From: Wenzhouxiangella sp. XN24
GTDB lineage: Bacteria; Pseudomonadota; Gammaproteobacteria; Steroidobacterales; XN24
Direction: 5' to 3'
Length of the DNA: 64,000 bases
Assembly: GCF_011064545.1 (NCBI RefSeq)
Contig: NZ_JAAMFG010000034.1
Coordinates: 620,001 to 684,000 of the forward strand
The position numbers were made by a program, and so were the translations under genes. The notes below the pieces were generated by a model, which was given only the letters and a program-made list of their open reading frames with translations, searched no databases and was not told the DNA's origin. Shown piece after piece: positions 36,423 to 47,520 of this stretch. Every line of letters begins with the position of its first letter. The first letter of the stretch is position 1.

Positions 36423-37287
36423 CCCCTGTCTCCCCAAATTTCCGGTACAGCGTCTCGTCGGCGAGGATCTCCTCGAGCACGTCCCCGAGAATGCCCGCCC
36501 AGCGGGTGATGCCCTCGGGATGATCGATGAGGTCCTGGCGGATCTCGATGGAAACATGGGGCAGGCCGCCGCCCTCCGCGTGGTGGTCCACCGTGTGGTC
36601 CGCGGGCGCCTTGCCTGAATAGGGTTCGTTGTCGCCGACCGCGATGCCGCGGGCCTGCAGCTTGTCGAGCAGCGGCACGGGGATGCGCGGGTCCTTGTCC
36701 CACAGGATGCCGATCTGCCACGGTCTGCGGACCCGCTTGAAGATCGGCGTGAAGCTGTGGACGGCGACGAACGCCGGCACGATGTTGCGCCGCTCGAAGC
36801 TCTCGAGGCGGCGACGGATCGCCTGGTGATAAGGATAGAAGAATTGGCGGGCGCGTTCCGCCTTGTCGTCCCGGCTCAAGCCCTGGTTGCCGGGAATGAA
36901 CTCGCCGTCGCTGACCGCCAGGATCGAGGTGGGATCGTCCAGGCCGCGGTTGCAATCCACGACGAGCCGCGAGTACCCCGCCAGCACGGCCGGCGCATCG
37001 AGCCGTTTCGAGAGCAGTTCCGCGACCGCGCCCGCGCCGATGTCGCAGGCGATGTGCCGACCCAGCGCCAGCTCGTCCAGGCCGAGATCGTCGAGCGCGG
37101 CCGGAATCCGCCGGCTCGCGTGATCGCAGACCACCAGCAGCCGCGCCCGGCCATGCGGGTTCAGGACGCGAAACGGCCCCGGCTCTCCCGGTCCGATCAG
37201 TGCGCTTTGCCGTCCGGACGCCGCCGTCCCCGCCGATCCTGCGGCCTCGCCTTTGGCGCCGGGCATGGTGCCCGAAATCCTTGTCAT
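36412..37287 (-). CDS. N-formylglutamate amidohydrolase family protein
   Basis: 291 residues from the first ATG; an ATG at 37266 has AAGGA upstream and may be the real start. Family motifs: VVCDHASRRIP, DIGAGAVAELLS, VVDCNRG, FVAVHSFTP and HHAEGGGLPHVSIEIRQDLI. HutG-type enzymes hydrolyse N-formylglutamate, but no histidine-degradation genes are near. Pairing with YbdK suggests another substrate. Confidence 0.85.
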   Translation of the reverse strand: MTRISGTMPGAKGEAAGSAGTAASGRQSALIGPGEPGPFRVLNPHGRARLLVVCDHASRRIPAALDDLGLDELALGRHIACDIGAGAVAELLSKRLDAPAVLAGYSRLVVDCNRGLDDPTSILAVSDGEFIPGNQGLSRDDKAERARQFFYPYHQAIRRRLESFERRNIVPAFVAVHSFTPIFKRVRRPWQIGILWDKDPRIPVPLLDKLQARGIAVGDNEPYSGKAPADHTVDHHAEGGGLPHVSIEIRQDLIDHPEGITRWAGILGDVLEEILADETLYRKFGETGDDS

Positions 37288-37354
37288 CGCCGCAGTGTAC
37301 CGCGCGGGGGGAGATGCCGAAACGGGCAATGACCGCAGCCGGCTCCGGGGATGT

Positions 37355-40300
37355 TCAGGCGAGGCGCAGCGCCGGTTGGCCGCCGCGGGCCTGGAAGCGC
37401 GGAAAGTCCGACACCGGCGCCGGGGCCGCGATGTGGAAGCCCTGCACGTACTCGACACCGATGCCGGCCAGCATCTCGAGCGCATCGCGCGACTCGACAT
37501 GCTCCGCCACCATGCGGATGCCCATCGCCTTCCCGACACGATGAATGGCGTCGATCATGCACTGGTGCACGTGGTTGGTCGTGATGTTGCGCACGAAATT
37601 GCCGTCCACCTTGATGTAGTCCACCGGCAGGTTCTGCAGGTAGCTGAACGACGACAGGCCGTTGCCGAAATCGTCCAGCGAGAACTCACAGCCATGCGCT
37701 TTCAGCTGGTTCATGAAGTGGACCGCGCGGCCGAGATTCGAGATGGCCGCCGTCTCGGTGATCTCGAAACAGATGGTGCGCTCGGGCGGCTGGTGCTCCT
37801 CGATCGCCGCGAGGACGAACTCGAGGAACTTGTCGTCGTTGAGCGAGGTGCCGGAGAGGTTGATGGAGAGCGTGTAGCCTTCATCGTCCCCGCCGTCCTG
37901 CGGCTTGTAGGCCAGTTGCTCGAGCGCCTGGGTGATCACCCAGCGATCGACCATCGGCATGATGTTGTAGCGCTCGGCCGCCGGAATGAAGGCGTTCGGC
38001 GGCACCATGCGGTCGTGCTCGTCGCGCATGCGGATCAACAATTCGTAGTGGCCGCGCCGGTCCGGGTTGTCGCCGATGGCGACGATGGGCTGGAAATACA
38101 GCTCGAGGCGATCCTCGTCGATGGCGCGCGTGATGCGTGACACCCATTGCATCTCGGCGTGCCGTTCGGGCGCGGCGCCGTGCTGGTAGACATGCACCCG
38201 GTTGCGGCCCAGGTCCTTCGCCGAGTAGCAGGCGACGTCCGCTGCGGAGAGCAGGCTCTCGATGCTTTCGGATTCTTCCTGGATCGCCACCAATCCGATC
38301 GAGACGCCGATGTCGAAGGCGGCTTCCTTGGCGACGAAGCGATAATCGCGGATCGCGCTGCGCATTTCGTTGGCGATCTCGACGGCGCGCTCCAGGGAGC
38401 AGTTCTGCAGCAGCACGCCGAACTCGTCGCCGCCGAGTCGCGAGACGGTGTCGGTGCCGCGCACGAAGGTGCGGATGAGGGTCGTCACCTGGCGCAGCAA
38501 CTGGTCTCCGGCCGTGTGGCCGCAGGTATCGTTGACGACCTTGAACTGGTCGAGATCGAGATACAGCAGCACGTGCGACGCGCCGGCGCGGGCGGTGGCG
38601 AGCGCCTCCTCGAGACGGATCTCGAACTCGCGACGATTGATCAGCCCGGTGAGGGAATCGTGTGCAGCATGGTGGGCCAGCTGGCGGCGCAGCTGCCGCT
38701 CCTTGCTGACGTCGTGCAGCACGAGCACCACGCCCGCCACTTCGCCGCCGGTGCCGCGAATCGGCGCGGCGGAATCCTGGATGGGGATCTCGCGCCCGTT
38801 GCGGGATATGAGGATCGAGTGCTGGCCCACCTCGGTGAGAGCCCCGTCGCGCAGGCAGACTTCCGCCGGGTTCTCCAGCGTGTGGCCGCGTGTTTCGTGG
38901 CGCAGCATGAAGACTTCGCGCACGGGGCGGCCGCGGGCCTCGGCGAGCGACCAGCCCGTCAGCGTCTCGGCCACCGGGTTGAGGTAATCGACGCGCCCCT
39001 CGTTGTCGGTGGTGATGACGCCGTCGGCGATCGAGTTGAGCGTGACCTGGGCGCGCTCGCGCTGCGCGTAGACTTCGAGCTCGGCGCGCTTGCGCTCGGT
39101 GATGTCCGACAGGGTGCCCTCGTGGCCGATCATCATTCCGGTCTCGTCGAGCAGGGTACGCGCGTTCTCCAGGACGACGATCTCGCTGCCGTCCTTGCGC
39201 CGGAGGCGCAGCTCGGCGTTGCGCAGGTTGCCCTCGCGGTACAGCGCCTCGAGCATCAGGTTGCGTTCGTCGGGATCGATGTAGAGTTCCGCCGTGCTGC
39301 TGAGCGCCATCAGTTCGCCGGCCGAGTCGTACCCGAGCATCTGCACGAGGCTCGGGTTGCAGGAGATGAATCGCCCTTCCTTCGACACCTGGTAGACGCC
39401 GTCGAGCACTTTCTCGAACAGCCCGCGGTAGCGGCTCTCGCTGACCCTGAGCGCACGCTCGGCGCGCTTGCGGGCGATCGCGATGCCGGCCAGCTGGATG
39501 ATCCGGCTGAACAGGTCGAGGTGTTGCGTCAGGGAGGTCTTCGCGCCCTTGATGTACACGGCGAAGGCGCCGAGCACGCGGCCGTCCGCGTCATGGATCG
39601 GGGCCGACCAGCAACCCGCGTAGCCGTGGCGCAGGGCCCGCTCGCGATGCGCCGCCCACATGGGCGCGGTGCCGATGTCGGCCGTGCACACGGTCTCTTC
39701 CTGCGGACCAGGGAACAGGCCGTGATTCTCGAAATCGCTGAAGCAGATGCGCTCGACTTCGGCGCGGAAGGACTCGGGCAGGTTGGGGCCGGCCCGCATC
39801 TTAAGTTCGTTGTGGCTCTCGTCGAGGACATACAGCGCCGGGTGCAGTTCCGGCACCATGCGGGTCAGCGCCTCGGCCGCCGCGGTCAGGATGTCGGTCA
39901 GCGGGGCGTTTGCCGCGATGCGCTCGAGGATCATGCGCTCGCCGTAGGCCCGCAGCTCGGCGTGCTTGCGCTCGCGGATGTCGAGCACGCTGGCGCGGAT
40001 CATGTGGCGCCCGCCAAACTCGATGCGCGCGAGCCGGATCTCGCAGGGAATCGGTTGTCCTTCAGCGTTGCGGTGCACCCACTCGAACTGCTCCTGGCGC
40101 CCGGCCAGGACCGACTCGATGCGTTCTTTCGAAGCTTCGGGCGTGGGGCGGCCGTCGGGTTGCACGTCGGGGCTGAGGTCTTCGGGCCTGCTGGTGAGCA
40201 GGCGGGCGCGATTGACCTTGAAGAGCTCGAGGGCTTTTTCGTTACCGTCGGCGAAGTACCCGGTCTTGGGGTCGAGGACGACGATGGCCTCGGGTGCGCT

Positions 40301-40918
40301 GTCCACGAGCGAGCGGTAGCGTGCCTCGCTCTCGCGCAGTGCGCTTTCGGCTTCGAGCCGTTCGCTCATGTCGCGGATGGCGAGCACGAAAATCTTGCGC
40401 CCGCCGTTTTCCGTGGCGCTGGCGACGAGGAGATCGACCGGGAACTCCCGATGGTCGGCGCGCCGGCCGGTGCCGCTGGTGGGCGACAGGTCGAGCTGGG
40501 TGTTCTCGCGGACGCGGGCGAGCTCGGCGAGGTAGTCGGTGATGCGGCGGCCTGGCGGCATGACGAGGATCGTGCCGATGCTTTCGCCGACCAGGTCGCC
40601 GGCCTCGCGGCCGAACATGCGCTCGCCGGTGACGTTCATCGAGCGGATCCGGCCGTTGGCGTCCACCGACAGGATGCTGTCCTTGATGTTGTCCAGCAGC
40701 ACCCGCAGGCCGTCCTCGCCCTCGGTCGGCGCGCTTGGCGTGCTTGGCGCGTTATCTTGCCGCTCGTATTCCGCGAGGCGGCTCTCCAGGGACTTCAGCT
40801 CCTTCTCGTAGCTGCGGTACTGCCGATGCACCGACGCCACCAACGCCTCCAGCCGCGCCTTTTCGGGCGAAGCCAGGCTGAGCGCTGACTGGAGTTGCTT
40901 GCGCAGGATCGGATGCAT
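37355..40918 (-). CDS. Multi-PAS/GAF c-di-GMP enzyme with GGDEF and EAL domains
   Basis: 1187 residues with no membrane segment. N-terminal coiled coil (20-55), PAS (about 70-190), PAS (200-320), GAF (325-480), PAS (490-615), PAS (620-745), GGDEF (755-920, RLGGDEF intact) and EAL (930-1175). The EAL signature reads ELL (YELLIR), keeping the catalytic Glu. NLSG, FEITETA and the DDFGNG motif are also kept, so both synthesis and breakdown of c-di-GMP are possible. Four PAS and one GAF indicate small-molecule, redox or light input. It fits the c-di-GMP riboswitches at 47 kb. Element E3 lies 15 bases upstream of its ATG. Confidence 0.92.
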   Translation of the reverse strand: MHPILRKQLQSALSLASPEKARLEALVASVHRQYRSYEKELKSLESRLAEYERQDNAPSTPSAPTEGEDGLRVLLDNIKDSILSVDANGRIRSMNVTGERMFGREAGDLVGESIGTILVMPPGRRITDYLAELARVRENTQLDLSPTSGTGRRADHREFPVDLLVASATENGGRKIFVLAIRDMSERLEAESALRESEARYRSLVDSAPEAIVVLDPKTGYFADGNEKALELFKVNRARLLTSRPEDLSPDVQPDGRPTPEASKERIESVLAGRQEQFEWVHRNAEGQPIPCEIRLARIEFGGRHMIRASVLDIRERKHAELRAYGERMILERIAANAPLTDILTAAAEALTRMVPELHPALYVLDESHNELKMRAGPNLPESFRAEVERICFSDFENHGLFPGPQEETVCTADIGTAPMWAAHRERALRHGYAGCWSAPIHDADGRVLGAFAVYIKGAKTSLTQHLDLFSRIIQLAGIAIARKRAERALRVSESRYRGLFEKVLDGVYQVSKEGRFISCNPSLVQMLGYDSAGELMALSSTAELYIDPDERNLMLEALYREGNLRNAELRLRRKDGSEIVVLENARTLLDETGMMIGHEGTLSDITERKRAELEVYAQRERAQVTLNSIADGVITTDNEGRVDYLNPVAETLTGWSLAEARGRPVREVFMLRHETRGHTLENPAEVCLRDGALTEVGQHSILISRNGREIPIQDSAAPIRGTGGEVAGVVLVLHDVSKERQLRRQLAHHAAHDSLTGLINRREFEIRLEEALATARAGASHVLLYLDLDQFKVVNDTCGHTAGDQLLRQVTTLIRTFVRGTDTVSRLGGDEFGVLLQNCSLERAVEIANEMRSAIRDYRFVAKEAAFDIGVSIGLVAIQEESESIESLLSAADVACYSAKDLGRNRVHVYQHGAAPERHAEMQWVSRITRAIDEDRLELYFQPIVAIGDNPDRRGHYELLIRMRDEHDRMVPPNAFIPAAERYNIMPMVDRWVITQALEQLAYKPQDGGDDEGYTLSINLSGTSLNDDKFLEFVLAAIEEHQPPERTICFEITETAAISNLGRAVHFMNQLKAHGCEFSLDDFGNGLSSFSYLQNLPVDYIKVDGNFVRNITTNHVHQCMIDAIHRVGKAMGIRMVAEHVESRDALEMLAGIGVEYVQGFHIAAPAPVSDFPRFQARGGQPALRLA

Positions 40919-40932
40919 TGAGCCCCTTCGGG

Positions 40933-41156
40933 GCGGGTCGGACCGCCCTAAGTCTATGAGTTATATAAAATAACCCATGTATTTCCCCACAAAAACAGCG
41001 CTTAGAAGCGGTTTTCCCAGCGCTTTTTCGCCATCTAACTGAGGTAAGTAATCGGCCGGAGGGGGCCGAGCTTGAGGCTTAGCGCGCGATAAACCGCGCG
41101 CAAAGTGCGCTCTAACTGCTTAAATCGGCTGAAATTTTGGGAATAGCCTTTGGGGA

Positions 41157-41183
<27 letters not shown>
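40933..41183. mobile_element. Non-autonomous RAYT-family element (E3, 251 bp)
   Basis: GCGGGTCGGACC at 40933-40944 and its complement at 41172-41183 bound the element. Hairpin units lie at 41001-41038 and 41078-41115, 56 bases from each end. No gene inside. The right terminus is coding: it carries the last codons and the stop of typA. The left terminus lies just upstream of the PAS-GGDEF-EAL gene. Confidence 0.85.
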
Positions 41184-42977
<1,794 letters not shown>

Positions 42978-44012
42978 GCGGGTCGGACCGTGGCAAGTGC
43001 CTGTTGCAAAAAAGAAAAGGGCCGAAAAACAGCCCTCGGGAGACCCTTAGGACGCGATTTACCCCCGTAAATTCGCTTTCTAAGGCAGCCGGGTATATTA
43101 CGCTGAAAAGGTTACTTTTTCACCATTTCTATCAATCGTCCGCGCGGCCGGCCGGATGACGTCTCCCCGTCGCGCTGGAGTAATCGGGCGGCGCCTCGCG
43201 CAGGCAGGACACACCCCACGCCTCGTCAATGGCGCGTGACACGGCCCGCGGGCCGAGATCCCCCTTGACCGTGCGCAGGAATCGCTTGCTCCCGACAGCC
43301 ACACTTTCGGTCCACTCGGGCTGGCGGACCGGCGCACTCTCCCCCAGCACACGTTCGGTCCAGGCCCTGGCGCGACGCCTGAGCGCCTCTGGCGACTGGC
43401 ACCCGACCAGCGCGCACAGCGCCGCGGTGTCGATGATCCGGTAGCGTTGCGGCAGCCGTTGCAACTCGCAATAACCACTCTCCGGCCATTCGAACGGATG
43501 CGCCACCACCCCGGCGCGCACCATGTTCAGGTCGATGTAACTCATGCACCGGAGCAGGTGGCCGTCACTCGCGACCGCGGTCGCGTGATACCGGTCCTGC
43601 CAGAAGGCGCCGCTCCGCTTGCGGCGGTCGTTGTGCTCTTGCCCGGTCCGCCCCGCCACGAGCCGCATGGCCGCGGCGATTTCGCCGTTGCGCTGGTCGC
43701 GCACCAGCAGGTGGATGTGGTTGCAGGTCACGATGTAGTTCAGCACGCACAGTCCATAGCGACGCTGCGCCTCGAACAACCAGTAGAGCCAGCGCCGACG
43801 ATCGATCCGCGCCTTCAGCAGGAATTCGCGCTGGTGGCAGCGCTGGGTGATATGCCAGACGTGGCCGGGGATGAATACGCGGTTGGCGCGCGGCATGGGT
43901 CTTGGTTCCTTACAACGCGATTTCAGGCGCTGTATTTGCATCCTAAGCGCCGATCGCGGTGCTTATGAGGGTCTTTATCGTTAGATTGCATGGAGATAAC
44001 GCGGTCCGACCC
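42978..44012. mobile_element. RAYT-encoding element (E4, about 1035 bp)
   Basis: Bounded by GCGGGTCGGACC (42978-42989) and GGTCCGACCC (44003-44012). Hairpin units lie at 43045-43085 and 43909-43948, 55-56 bases from the ends, in inverted orientation. A single tyrosine-transposase gene lies between. It is the only copy in the window with a transposase, so it is the likely source of mobility for E1, E2, E3 and E5. Confidence 0.85.
43132..43896 (-). CDS. REP-associated tyrosine transposase (RAYT, Y1 family)
   Basis: 254 residues from the ATG at 43896. The Y1 transposase core has the HUH motif as His60 and His62 (CNHIHLLV) and the catalytic Tyr120 in MSYIDLNMVRAG. WHITQRCHQREFL at the start is typical of RAYTs. 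A C-terminal helical extension (about 145-254) may recognise hairpin DNA. An in-frame start 15 codons upstream would begin inside the right hairpin unit, which seems less likely. RAYTs are usually single-copy domesticated enzymes linked to REP palindromes, and all active-site residues are present here. Confidence 0.9.
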   Translation of the reverse strand: MPRANRVFIPGHVWHITQRCHQREFLLKARIDRRRWLYWLFEAQRRYGLCVLNYIVTCNHIHLLVRDQRNGEIAAAMRLVAGRTGQEHNDRRKRSGAFWQDRYHATAVASDGHLLRCMSYIDLNMVRAGVVAHPFEWPESGYCELQRLPQRYRIIDTAALCALVGCQSPEALRRRARAWTERVLGESAPVRQPEWTESVAVGSKRFLRTVKGDLGPRAVSRAIDEAWGVSCLREAPPDYSSATGRRHPAGRADD

Positions 44013-44055
44013 GAGGCAAGCCCCGAGGCAGACCCAAAACCGTGACGCACGTCTT

Positions 44056-44151
44056 GTCGACCAGCTTTACGACTACCGCGCCGCGCGCCATCGACACCTA
44101 AGATATTGTCATTATTTATAGATAGTTACGCGTTCTGGCATGATAACTGCA
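44056..44151 (+). promoter_or_regulatory. Sigma-54 promoter and upstream motif for PEP-CTERM gene 1
   Basis: TGGCATG-ATAA-CTGCA at 44136-44151 has GG and GC exactly 12 bp apart, as in -24/-12 promoters. An upstream motif GTCG-ACCAG-CTTTAC (44056-44070) lies 81 bp before the -24 GG. GTGACG at 44042-44047 is a further match shared with the third promoter. It fits control by a sigma-54 activator such as PrsR, which is known to govern PEP-CTERM genes in some bacteria. Confidence 0.65.
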
Positions 44152-44187
44152 TGCCTCACTCAATCACTCATCATCGGATTGACGCGC

Positions 44188-44850
44188 ATGAAGAACCTCA
44201 ATCGTATCGCCGCCGCTCTCGCGCTCAGCTTGTTCGGCTTTGCAGCCCATGCGGCGCCGATCATCACCTTCAACAGCGCTGACGCCTCAGATGGCAGCGG
44301 CCTGACGACACCGGTCGCAGGCGCGACGGTCATCGATTTCAACGATGACAGCCTTCTCAACACAAGAGGTCCTGCAGGTTTCTTTGGTCAAGGCGGTGTC
44401 GTAAAAGGGTCGTCGAGCGGCGCATATGCGGCACCCGCCGGCAACACGACGCAGTACCTGTCCGTGGCCCTTGGCCAGCGCGCCGGTTCCCACACCATCA
44501 CTTTCGATACCGGCGTCACGTACAACTACTTCGGCCTTTACTGGGGTTCGATCGACGACTACAACACGCTGTCGTTCTTCAATGGTGCAACCGAAGTGCT
44601 CACGCTCACCGGAGCACAGGTCATCGCCAACCCGAACTTCTTCGGCAACCAGACGGCCGACCCGGCGAACCGCTACGTCAACATCTTCCTGGGCGCCACC
44701 AGCTACGACAAGATCGTGATCAGCACCACGCAGTTCGCCTTCGAGTCCGACAACCACGCGTTCGCGCAGGTGCCGGAGCCTGGCACATTGGCGCTGCTCG
44801 GCCTCGGCCTCATCGGCGCGGGCGCCCTGCGTCGTCGCCGGAGCCAGTAA
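44188..44850 (+). CDS. PEP-CTERM sorting-domain protein 1
   Basis: 220 residues. Signal peptide (ALALSLFGFAAHA), a beta-rich secreted domain with NYFGLYWGSIDDYNTLSFFNG, and the C-terminal sorting signal VPEPGTLALLGLGLIGAGALRRRR (PEP motif, membrane segment, Arg cluster). Exosortase cuts such proteins during export, often for extracellular matrix. The YWGS(I/V)D motif is shared with protein 2, so the two are related. The start at 44188 gives a normal signal peptide. Confidence 0.9.
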   Translation: MKNLNRIAAALALSLFGFAAHAAPIITFNSADASDGSGLTTPVAGATVIDFNDDSLLNTRGPAGFFGQGGVVKGSSSGAYAAPAGNTTQYLSVALGQRAGSHTITFDTGVTYNYFGLYWGSIDDYNTLSFFNGATEVLTLTGAQVIANPNFFGNQTADPANRYVNIFLGATSYDKIVISTTQFAFESDNHAFAQVPEPGTLALLGLGLIGAGALRRRRSQ

Positions 44851-44907
44851 GACAACGAAGGGGAGGTGCGCCGACCCCGCTCCTTACAGCGACCGACGCA
44901 ACATGAC

Positions 44908-44939
44908 AAAGGGCAGCCGCAAGGCTGCCCTTTTCTTTT
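44908..44939 (+). terminator. Rho-independent terminator after PEP-CTERM gene 1
   Basis: AAAGGGCAGCC/GGCTGCCCTTT, an 11-bp perfect stem with loop GCAA, followed by TCTTTT. Confidence 0.9.
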
Positions 44940-45041
44940 CGTCAATCGATCCCCAGGGCGCCGGTAGCTTGACCGATTTGGCATTTCTCGCCGCCCGACG
45001 ATTGCTATGATGCGAACCCGTCAACTCCCCGGAGAACACAG

Positions 45042-46028
45042 ATGGCGCAAGGGATTCTCGTCACCGGCGGTGCCGGCTACATCGGCAGCCACGTGGCGCG
45101 ACAACTCGGCGAAGCCGGCGAGCGTGTCGTAACGCTCGACAACCTGTGTACCGGGTTTCGCGAAGCCGTGACGCATGGCGAACTGGTGATCGGCGATACC
45201 GGTGACCAGGCGCTCGTGAGCCGCGTCCTGGCCGAGCACGACATCGACACGATCATGCACTTCGCAGCGCATACCGTGGTCCCGGAATCGGTCACCGATC
45301 CGCTGAAGTACTACCGGAACAACACCTGCGCGACGCGGAATCTCCTGCAGTGCGCTGCCGAGGCCGGGGTGAAGCACATCGTGTTCTCGTCCACGGCCGC
45401 CGTGTACGGCCTGCCGCCGGGCGGCGTCGCGAGCGAAGACACGCCGACGGCGCCGATCAACGCTTATGGCACGTCCAAGCTGATGAGCGAGTGGATGCTG
45501 CGGGATCTCGCGGCGGCGGGTGGCCCGTCATACGTCGCGCTGCGTTACTTCAATGTGGCCGGCAGCGATCCCGAAGGGCGCATCGGCCAATCCACGCCGA
45601 ATGCCACGCTGCTGGTGAAGGTCGCGTGCGAAGTGGTGGTTGGGAAACGCGAAGCGCTCACCATTTTTGGCACCGACTACGACACGCCGGACGGCACTGG
45701 CGTGCGTGACTACATCCATGTCGAAGACCTGGCCACCGCGCATCTCGATGCGTTGCGCTGGTTGCGCGACGGCGGCGAACCAAAGGTGCTCAACTGCGGC
45801 TACGGGCACGGCTACAGTGTGCGTGAAGTTGCGCAGGCCTTCGAACGCGTCACTGGCGAGCCGCTGCCCGTGCGCGAGGCCGAGCGTCGCGCCGGCGATC
45901 CGCCGACGCTGGTTGCGAACGCGAGCCGCATCCGCGAGCTGTTTGGCTGGACGCCGAAGCACGACGACCTGGACCAGATCGTCGCCTCCTCGCTGGCCTG
46001 GGAGCGGGCGCCGCGGTACAGCGCGTAG
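45042..46028 (+). CDS. galE: UDP-glucose 4-epimerase
   Basis: 328-residue extended SDR. NAD-binding GGAGYIGSHVARQL, catalytic Ser-Thr region FSSTAAVYG and Tyr-x-x-x-Lys in YGTSKLMSEW, then the VRDYIHVEDLATAH segment typical of GalE. It makes UDP-galactose for polysaccharide synthesis. GGAG lies eight bases before the ATG. Placed between two PEP-CTERM genes and upstream of the exopolysaccharide locus. Confidence 0.92.
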   Translation: MAQGILVTGGAGYIGSHVARQLGEAGERVVTLDNLCTGFREAVTHGELVIGDTGDQALVSRVLAEHDIDTIMHFAAHTVVPESVTDPLKYYRNNTCATRNLLQCAAEAGVKHIVFSSTAAVYGLPPGGVASEDTPTAPINAYGTSKLMSEWMLRDLAAAGGPSYVALRYFNVAGSDPEGRIGQSTPNATLLVKVACEVVVGKREALTIFGTDYDTPDGTGVRDYIHVEDLATAHLDALRWLRDGGEPKVLNCGYGHGYSVREVAQAFERVTGEPLPVREAERRAGDPPTLVANASRIRELFGWTPKHDDLDQIVASSLAWERAPRYSA

Positions 46029-46043
46029 ACCACCCGGCTTTTT

Positions 46044-46138
46044 GTCGAAATTCCTTACAATTTCTGATTCTCGAACGCTGTCGCGCCGCAATAACGGCAT
46101 TTATTTCAGTCGGTTGAGACTATGGTACGAAACTTGTA
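46044..46138 (+). promoter_or_regulatory. Sigma-54-like promoter and upstream motif for PEP-CTERM gene 2
   Basis: TGGTACG-AAAC-TTGTA (46123-46138) follows the -24/-12 layout but has GT in place of the -12 GC. GTCG-AAATT-CCTTAC (46044-46058) lies 80 bp before the -24 GG. The motif and spacing match the other two PEP-CTERM promoters. Confidence 0.55.
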
Positions 46139-46219
46139 TGTCTCTCCACGAACGGGATTCACATCCCGGATGACGGTTTAGAACGAAACTGCGCGGATCA
46201 GGCGCGAGGGAATGAAAAA

Positions 46220-46876
46220 ATGAACTTGACTCAGAGATACAAGACTTTCGGCGCGGCAGCGAGCCTTTTGGCATTGTCTGCGTTGGGGACCGGCGTTGCG
46301 TCCGCTGGGCCGATTTTCGTTGACGACACTTCCAGCGGAATCACAGGCGAATACCTTGGCGAGGACTGCATTGCCGCAACCTGCGTACAACTCGGCGACC
46401 GCTACACCGTAAGCGGTGGCGCTGTTATTGCTCCCGCTGAATTCGAGCCCGGCGACTACAAGACTCCCGGGTGGGACTCGTCCGACCCGGACAAGACGTT
46501 GTCATATAACGTGACCAGCAGTAAAAATGTGCCTCCGGGCGCAATCAGTAAGATCGTCATCTCCGACCTGGACGGCGCGTTCGATTTCTACTGGGGATCG
46601 GTGGACTCGTACAACGTGGTGACGTTCTTCTCCGGCGGTAGCAACGTCCTGGCCATCACTGGCACGACGCTGAGTTCTATTGGTGGGGGCACCGCGAACA
46701 ATTTCGGTTTCGATGCCTACGTCAGTTTCGTCGGCAAGTTTGATAAAGTTGAACTCTCAAGCGCCAACGGCGTCGCCTTCGAGGTGGCAACTGCTGTACC
46801 GGAGCCTGGCACACTGGCTCTGTTGGGACTTGGCCTGATCGGCGTTGGCTTCGCGCGTAGACGCGCTGCTGCCTGA
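46220..46876 (+). CDS. PEP-CTERM sorting-domain protein 2
   Basis: 218 residues. Signal peptide ending ...GVASAG, two cysteines (EDCIAATC), the DFYWGSVDSYNVVTFFSG motif also found in protein 1, and C-terminal VPEPGTLALLGLGLIGVGFARRR. GAGGGA lies nine bases before the ATG. Secreted exosortase substrate, probably part of the extracellular matrix. Confidence 0.9.
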   Translation: MNLTQRYKTFGAAASLLALSALGTGVASAGPIFVDDTSSGITGEYLGEDCIAATCVQLGDRYTVSGGAVIAPAEFEPGDYKTPGWDSSDPDKTLSYNVTSSKNVPPGAISKIVISDLDGAFDFYWGSVDSYNVVTFFSGGSNVLAITGTTLSSIGGGTANNFGFDAYVSFVGKFDKVELSSANGVAFEVATAVPEPGTLALLGLGLIGVGFARRRAAA

Positions 46877-46920
46877 ACTGATTCGGAAGGACGGGTTTCC
46901 GTCGATCCGTAGACCGACGC

Positions 46921-46963
46921 AAAAGCCCCCTGCAACGAAGTTGCAGGGGGCTTTTCTTTTTCG
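46921..46963 (+). terminator. Rho-independent terminator after PEP-CTERM gene 2
   Basis: A 15-bp perfect stem (AAAAGCCCCCTGCAA/TTGCAGGGGGCTTTT) with loop CGAAG, then TCTTTTTC. Confidence 0.9.
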
Positions 46964-47070
46964 AGCCACACCTTTGCAAGAATGATGGCGTCGCTCGCGT
47001 CGGCTATACCAAGGCATTTCACCGCAATGCCCCCCCGGAGTGCGATTCAGGCTTTAAGCGAGTTGACCGG

Positions 47071-47176
47071 CCTTAGAAGCCGTTTTTACCCAAGAGAAAT
47101 CCATTCTAAGCCTTCTAAAAAGGGCGTATTTTGCCCTTTCTCTATTTATTTCATACACTTACTACGGTCCGACCCC
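47071..47176. repeat. RAYT-family repeat, single end (E5)
   Basis: A 40-bp hairpin unit (CCTTAG at 47071 to TCTAAG at 47110), 55 bases, then GGTCCGACCC (47166-47175). The left partner is missing. It lies just upstream of the c-di-GMP riboswitches. Confidence 0.8.
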
Positions 47177-47276
47177 AACCAGCCAACCAGAGTGTGACCC
47201 CCGTCACACTTCCCATCTCTCCCCCCAAACCCGCGCCAAATACCTATTGCACCCCACCCCGACCGGGCGTAGAACT

Positions 47277-47366
47277 ACCCCCACTGACAAGGGCAAACTC
47301 GTCGAAAGGCGGGGACGCAAAGCCACCGGTCTAAGGGACAAGGTCCTACGACAGCGGGGTTGCCAA
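47277..47366 (+). promoter_or_regulatory. Cyclic di-GMP-I (GEMM-I) riboswitch, first of tandem pair
   Basis: GEMM-I core in order: GGGCAAACTC, GAAAGG tetraloop stem, GGGGACGCAAAGCCACCGG, TCTAAGG, a short GGAC/GTCC hairpin, then TACGACAGCGGGGTTGCC. The invariant ACGCAAAGCC and the closing AGCGGGGTTGCC are present. The guanine in the GGGCAAAC segment that should contact c-di-GMP is kept. Confidence 0.88.
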
Positions 47367-47520
47367 AGAACCGGATCGCGCTACTCCCCCTCCCAGGGCG
47401 CCCTCCAGCCAAACGGCAACCTCCTGTACCAAAGACCCCCGAACGGCCAAGCCTCTCGGCGGTTTCCCCTGTCGGTACATCCCGGAAACGGGCGATACGT
47501 AAAGACTTACGAAAGTCGAG

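Noticed and set aside
38147-40888. 913-codon open frame on the plus strand
   Set aside because: Antisense to the PAS-GGDEF-EAL gene; its composition is Arg/Glu/His/Ala-rich without domain motifs.
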